NCBI GenBank assembly: GCA_964058845.1
Contig: CAXKVR010000231.1
Coordinates: forward strand, 1 to 64,000
Direction: 5' to 3'
DNA: 64,000 nt
Source of the DNA: Carex sylvatica
Lineage: Eukaryota > Streptophyta > Magnoliopsida > Poales > Cyperaceae
A program made the translations under genes and the position numbers. Each line of letters starts with the position of its first letter. Within the stretch, counting starts at the first letter, position 1. Of this stretch, positions 59,236 through 64,000 are shown one piece after another. Below the pieces are notes generated by a model. The model worked only from the letters and a program-made list of their open reading frames with translations. It ran no database searches and was not told where the DNA came from.

Positions 59236-61780
59236 ATGTCATCTCATCGTGATTCCGTGCAAGATGATATCGCGAGACTGTCAGTCGATATTTTTGACGC
59301 GCCAATACCAAATTATCCACAAAATTATCCTGGTAGTTCCTCTCAAATGGCACCACCTAATTATCCAAATAATTATCCACCAAATTATCAAAGAAGGGAC
59401 AAAATGCTAGATTTGAATTATCAACAATCCCCACAAATGAGTGCACTGCCACAGTATTATACTTCAAACGATCCAAACGTATTCATTCTACAAGAAACAC
59501 TTCAACCGACACCACCGTATACATATGGAGGCATTGGCTCTTCTTCTGTAGCATAGAGTCAATTCACTGACACTGCTCCTATATGAGGTACACCTTCGAC
59601 AGGTGAACCTGATATTCAAGTAGAAGTTGTCCCTCCTTCGAAAAGTGACCCGCCACAAGAACCAACAAAAAAGAAGACTAAAAGACCTCCTCCCGAATAC
59701 AATCAACCGTGGGCGAGATTTTACAAGATTACCAAAGATAAGGGCAAAATTATACAATTTCTACAATGTAAGGTAAAAGGCTGCAACAAAATTTTTGAGT
59801 ATAAACAAACTAGTGGTATGACTAGCTTTAAGAGACATGCCGAAATGCACGAAAGAAATGGTGAGGTTCCAAGTGAAAATCCTGAACCGAGACAAATCTA
59901 AACCCTTATAAACGTGGGTACCAGAACCAATCCAAAATTTGATGAATAAAAAATACTTAGTGAATTGGCCCGGTACATTACCCATAAAGAACAACCAATA
60001 AGTATGGGTGGTTGCACGAGTTTTGCCCGGTTATGCATTCGGGAGTTAGCTCAACCAATGTACAAGAGGATCCCTCATAGAAAGATGGTTAGTGAAATAA
60101 AAAACCAGCTTACCTCGACCAAAAATGACCTTAAAGCTCAATTTGCATACCAAAACAATAAGGTGTCAATTACCTCCGATATATGGGCTGTCGGTAAGAA
60201 TGGCCTTGGGTACTCTTGTATTACCGGCCATTGGATCGATGATCATTGGGTATTACAAAAAAGGATATTAAATTTTCGAGTTTTGGATTTCCCCCACACT
60301 GCAAATGTAATTTTCAAATTCATTATTGAGATTTTAGAAGAGTATAACCTTAAGAGGAATATGGGTAACAAGGTTTTTTCTATATCTTTCGATAATGCTA
60401 GCAACAACAGTGCTTCTATTGAGATTTTTAAACGGTCACTAAACCCGATCATGAATGGTGAAATGTTTCACCAAAAGTGTGTTTGCTACATTCTTAACCT
60501 CGTCGTGAAGACGAGTCTAAAAACAGAAGCCGTAAAACTATTGATAATTAAATTTAAGAATGCCCTCAACCACATTGTTTCAAACCAAGAAAGAAAACAA
60601 TAGTTTGCTGAATTGTGTGTCAGCTATAGATTGAGTAAGTTGAAGGTACCTTGAGATATAGATACCCGTTGGAACTCAACATATAGGTTGTTGAACCGAT
60701 GTCTTCCTTACAAAGCTGTCATATGGGAGTTTTTGAGAAGCTCCACCCCCGAGGCATTGCAATTGGAACTCATTGACGAAGAATGGGATCAACTGCAAAG
60801 GCTTAGCAAATTCCTAGGTATCTTTTTTACTGCAACCGTCCAACTATCCTGCTCGTACTCACCAACGTCATTTGAGTTACTGAGACATCTCTATGACATC
60901 TCCAAGGTGTATTGCGAATTGGAACAAGCTGAAACCTACGATGCATCTTTCACGCCGATTGTAGATGCCATGAAACAAAAATTCCTAAAATATTAGGAAG
61001 ATGTACCCCTCCTGGCCATTATCGCAAACTGCCTCAACCCGGCATACAAAAAGTTTTACACTATCAAAGTAGTTGAGAGGTACAAACATAATTTACATTT
61101 AGACTCAACCGGGGTGGAGGCATACGTGAATTCGAAGTTTGATGAGATGTTTAACATATACCACTCAAGAATGAGTGACAACCAAAACCCAGCTTCGTCC
61201 CGTGCCGCCCCTAGGTATGAATATAAATATACATGTGTTTTTAATCTTTATTATTTATAATATCTACATTATTTTTCCACTATTTTTTTAATTGTTTAAT
61301 AGTTCTACTTCTAGGAGCACTAGCAGTGGTGGATTATTAACAGATTTTCAGTCGGAGAGCGAACCGCACACATCCACAAACGAGTTATTGAGCTATATAT
61401 CGATGCTCAACGAAAGTGAACATGGACTTGACGTCATGGCATGGTGGATAAGGCATCAAAGCTCCTTACCAATGTTAGCGATGATGGCCAGCGACGTATT
61501 TGTCGTGCCCGTATCAACCGTCCCTTCTGAAAGTTGTTTTAGTTCGGCGAATAGGATCCTCTCCAATAAACGAAGTAAGTTAGGTGCACATGTTTTTGAG
61601 AGACTTGTGTGCTTGAAAGATTGGATTGCTGCTGAAGAGTGCAGGCAACATGTGCCTCAACAACCATCATCATCTGAACCCAACACTGAAGAAAGCGGTA
61701 CCGAGGCGCAGCACGAGGCTAATTCGGATTTAGACGATGCCGAAGAGAGCGAACAATGGTATATGAATCCAAACTACTAG
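59236..61780 (+). pseudogene. BED-finger hAT transposase pseudogene
   Basis: One frame runs from the ATG at 59236 to a donor after 61214; an intron (61215-61302) with GT-AG ends leads to exon 2, 61303-61780. Seven stops interrupt exon 1: 59554, 59584, 59899, 59947, 60601, 60652 and 60994 (first bases), with no frameshift. The N-terminus is Pro/Asn/Tyr-rich with NYP repeats. A zf-BED finger (WARFYKI ... QCKVKGCNKIF ... FKRHAEMH) lies at about 59708-59855. The RNase-H-like core includes VSITSDIWAV and FDNASNN. The C-terminal dimerisation domain (VSTVPSESCFSSANRILSNKRSKL) is in exon 2. It belongs with ricesleeper-like plant hAT transposases. The acidic tail ends EQWYMNPNY. Confidence 0.9.
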
Positions 61781-62587
61781 ATAAGTAGTGTCGATATAAA
61801 TTTCTAACCTCTTTTAATCTTTATGGTTATTTTTTAAATTATAAATTTCTAAACATTTCAATTAGTTTTTAAATTATTTATTTTAAAGAAGAATTACTAA
61901 CAAAAAAAAAGTTAGAACTCCGCCTATGTTATTTTACATAGCCGATCCCAAACCCGAAATTAAGGAGGAGGGTACCTTTTATTTTTTAATCTATTGTTTT
62001 AAAATAATTCATAATTATTTTTAAAGTAATTGATTTAAAAAAAATATTTTTATTTTATTCTTTTAAAGTTTCTGATTTAATTATATTTTTGATTTATATT
62101 TTATTTAACCTATTAAAAATAAATGAACGTTTAGAAAATAAATTATGAAACTATAAAATTAGAATGAGAATTTGAAAATAAAATAAAATGACTCATGTAA
62201 AGAAATAAATAAATACATTTGTATTTAGACGAATAAATATACAAATTTTCGCATGAATAATTTTTATATATAAGTTACAAATTTTATTTATTTATATACA
62301 CTATTTGATATTAAACTATTTTAATTTTAAAAGTCAAATTATAAACACGTAATAATATTCGTACAACACCGTAAAAAAAAAAAAACCGGACCAGACCGGT
62401 CCCTACCTGGATCGCCCTGCCCCTCAAGGGTACAACGGGCACGGATATAAGACAGGCAAGACACAGTTTTAAAAAAAAACCCGTAATACCTGGCCCGTGA
62501 TATCCATACCCGACCCCTACCCTTGCCCGACCCCAGGTATACCCGGCCCGCCCGGCCCCTATTCGAGAGCAACCCACTATACGTAAC

Positions 62588-62839
62588 AATATAGTAAATC
62601 ACATTACATTAAATGATAGTGTCAGATAAAGCAAATGATGGTGCATTTGAAGTTCTAAATAACAATTACAGCGCTATAGCTTTTAAAGCCTAAAAAATCA
62701 ATAGCACGGATATAGCGTAACTATAATTAGTTATTTGAAATCATTATAAAAAAAAAAATTAATAACGTTATAGCTTCTGAGGTCCAAAAAAAACTATAGT
62801 ACAGCTATTGTGTAGTTATAGTTAACTATTTAGAACCCT
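62588..62839. mobile_element. Probable MITE with GTTCTAAATA ends
   Basis: After the resumed minisatellite, GTTCTAAATAACAATTAC near 62653 and GTTAACTATTTAGAAC near 62821 form inverted repeats about 185 bp apart, with GCTATAGC-type words between them. The target duplication was not resolved. Confidence 0.5.
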
Positions 62840-62844
62840 GAAAC

Positions 62845-63957
62845 TGTTGGTTTTTGGGAGCCCTCGACTTATCTGTTTGACTAGATTTACAAAATATACA
62901 TAATTGCATTTTACAGTTTTTCTTCTTAAGTATTTGTGCAGGTTCATGACAAGTGAAAGATTAGTAATTATACATCAATGATGAATTAATACACTATAAT
63001 ATAACATCATGGATGTGGTCATGAAGGCACAAGACACTGAATAGCAAAAGCATTAACTCAAGATTAAGAATAACATATATGTAAGATTGGTAAAATAAGC
63101 TTGAGATTGACCTAAGTGATGCCTACCGTTGTCACGGTCCAGTGACCGTGATAACGGAATAAATAAATCCTTTATAAATTCCGTGACACATAAAATAGAA
63201 TTTAGCGTCACCACATCGCTAATCCTTCCAGAGAATTACCGTTGTAGAAACCTTTATCACGGTCATCTACCATGATCAACAGTGACCACCATTATAGTCC
63301 AAACCACTCTAATTGACCTACCGTTGTGACGATCCCCTGTACCGTTACAACGGTCAGCACCAATTACTTTCTTTTTATCAGTTCTCTATAAATAGAAACT
63401 ATACCAAGGTTTGGAGTATTACTCTAGCCGCCTCCAACTTCAATATTTCATATTTACAAATCTAGAGAAAACAGTGGTTGCTTGTGCACTCCAACTTCAA
63501 TATACACAATCAATCTCAAGCTTATTCAATCAATTAACCAACTCCTAGAGTGATCCTGCGTGATCGAATCATTTACTACTTCGAGCTTTGTGCTCACCTT
63601 GCAATCCTTGAAGTCCTTGCGACTCGAATTGTGTTGTTAGGGCCGTGTGACTTCCCAGAATAATTGTAAGGGCTCACCGGTTCCACATTGTACTCCTTTC
63701 TCATTGGGTAAAGAAAGGCACGTCATCTAGAAGGTCGCGAGCTCCGGAGACATAGGCATTAATGCCGAACTCCGTAAAAAACTCTCGTATCAAATGTTTC
63801 TAAACTCTACTATTTACTTTACCTACTTTACATTTAGTTTAGGACAAAGTTATTCTAATTTTCGTCAAGAATAACTTATAGACACATTAGAATATTATAA
63901 CTTAGACCAAAAATATAAAAATACCTATTCACCCCCTAGATATCTTTGGGACCAACA
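62845..63957 (+). mobile_element. Solo LTR of a Sirevirus-like Copia element
   Basis: 1113 bp from TGTTGG to CCAACA, flanked by an exact 5-bp duplication GAAAC (62840-62844 and 63958-63962). Sequence from about 63630 to 63830 aligns with the LTR at 15300-15540 (GGCCGTGTGACTTCCC, GTAAGGGCTC, TCATTGGGTAAAGAAAGG, CTCCGGAGACATAGGC). A TATA box is at 63387-63395. No internal region is present, so unequal recombination between the two LTRs removed it. It holds palindromes with an ACCGTT core (63125-63138, 63144-63157, 63341-63354). Confidence 0.9.
63387..63395 (+). promoter_or_regulatory. TATA box of the solo LTR
   Basis: TATAAATAG at the position equivalent to the TATA box of the Copia LTRs at 15077 and 25086. 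The solo LTR could drive rightward transcription out of the window. Confidence 0.55.
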
Positions 63958-64000
63958 GAAACTACATAATCCAAGCCAGAGAGCAACATGCCAGAAAATT

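Larger units (their letters stand above)
57755..62579 (+). mobile_element. hAT element with BED-finger transposase (4825 bp), decayed
   Basis: It starts TAGTGTATTGACAA and ends GAGAGCAACCCACTA (inverse TAGTGGGTTGCTC). An exact 8-bp duplication TACGTAAC flanks it (57747-57754 and 62580-62587). Subterminal CCCGTACCC/GGGTACGGG-type repeats fill 57770-58110 and 62390-62570. It encodes a transposase at 59236-61780 with seven in-frame stops. The short element at 41500-42077 shares both ends and is a deletion derivative. Confidence 0.92.

Overview
The window is nuclear DNA from a flowering plant, most likely a eudicot. It is AT-rich, its genes are split by GT-AG introns, and it holds three plant-type calcium-dependent protein kinases (CDPKs), a remorin and a PHD-finger protein. 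Between and inside these genes lie Sirevirus-like Copia, hAT, Mutator-like and LINE transposable elements. I cannot name the species.

Layout: (1) 1-3501, minus strand: a multi-PHD zinc-finger gene whose 3' end runs off the left edge. (2) 7017-11221: a complete 4205-bp hAT element with an intact 809-aa transposase. (3) 12010-40734, minus strand: a tandem array of three subgroup-III CDPK genes (A, B, C), each with eight coding exons; exons 2-7 have the same lengths in all three. Gene A carries an 11.2-kb Sirevirus-like Copia element in its third intron, in the opposite orientation. (4) 41500-45432: two short non-autonomous hAT elements around a small tandem-repeat tract. (5) 46091-50295: a second copy of the hAT element, the same length and apparently identical to the first, with a different target-site duplication. 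(6) 51004-52672, minus strand: a group-4-type remorin. (7) 52.7-57.5 kb: gene-poor, with a 5'-truncated LINE. (8) 57755-62579: a decayed BED-finger hAT element inserted into a 65-bp minisatellite. (9) 62845-63957: a solo LTR related to the Copia LTRs.

How the parts relate: the CDPKs combine a Ser/Thr kinase with four calcium-binding EF-hands and would act as calcium sensors in signalling. Their N-termini predict myristoylation, with different cysteine contexts for palmitoylation. The remorin is a plasma-membrane nanodomain protein, and the PHD protein is probably nuclear and chromatin-related. These host genes do not form an operon-like unit.

The main points of interest are the pair of apparently identical autonomous hAT copies, the palindrome arrays in the Copia LTRs and 3' region (with a different core in the solo LTR), the Copia insertion in CDPK A, and the parent/derivative pair of hAT elements (57755-62579 and 41500-42077). 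Boundaries, exon junctions and alignments were read by eye; no database search was made.
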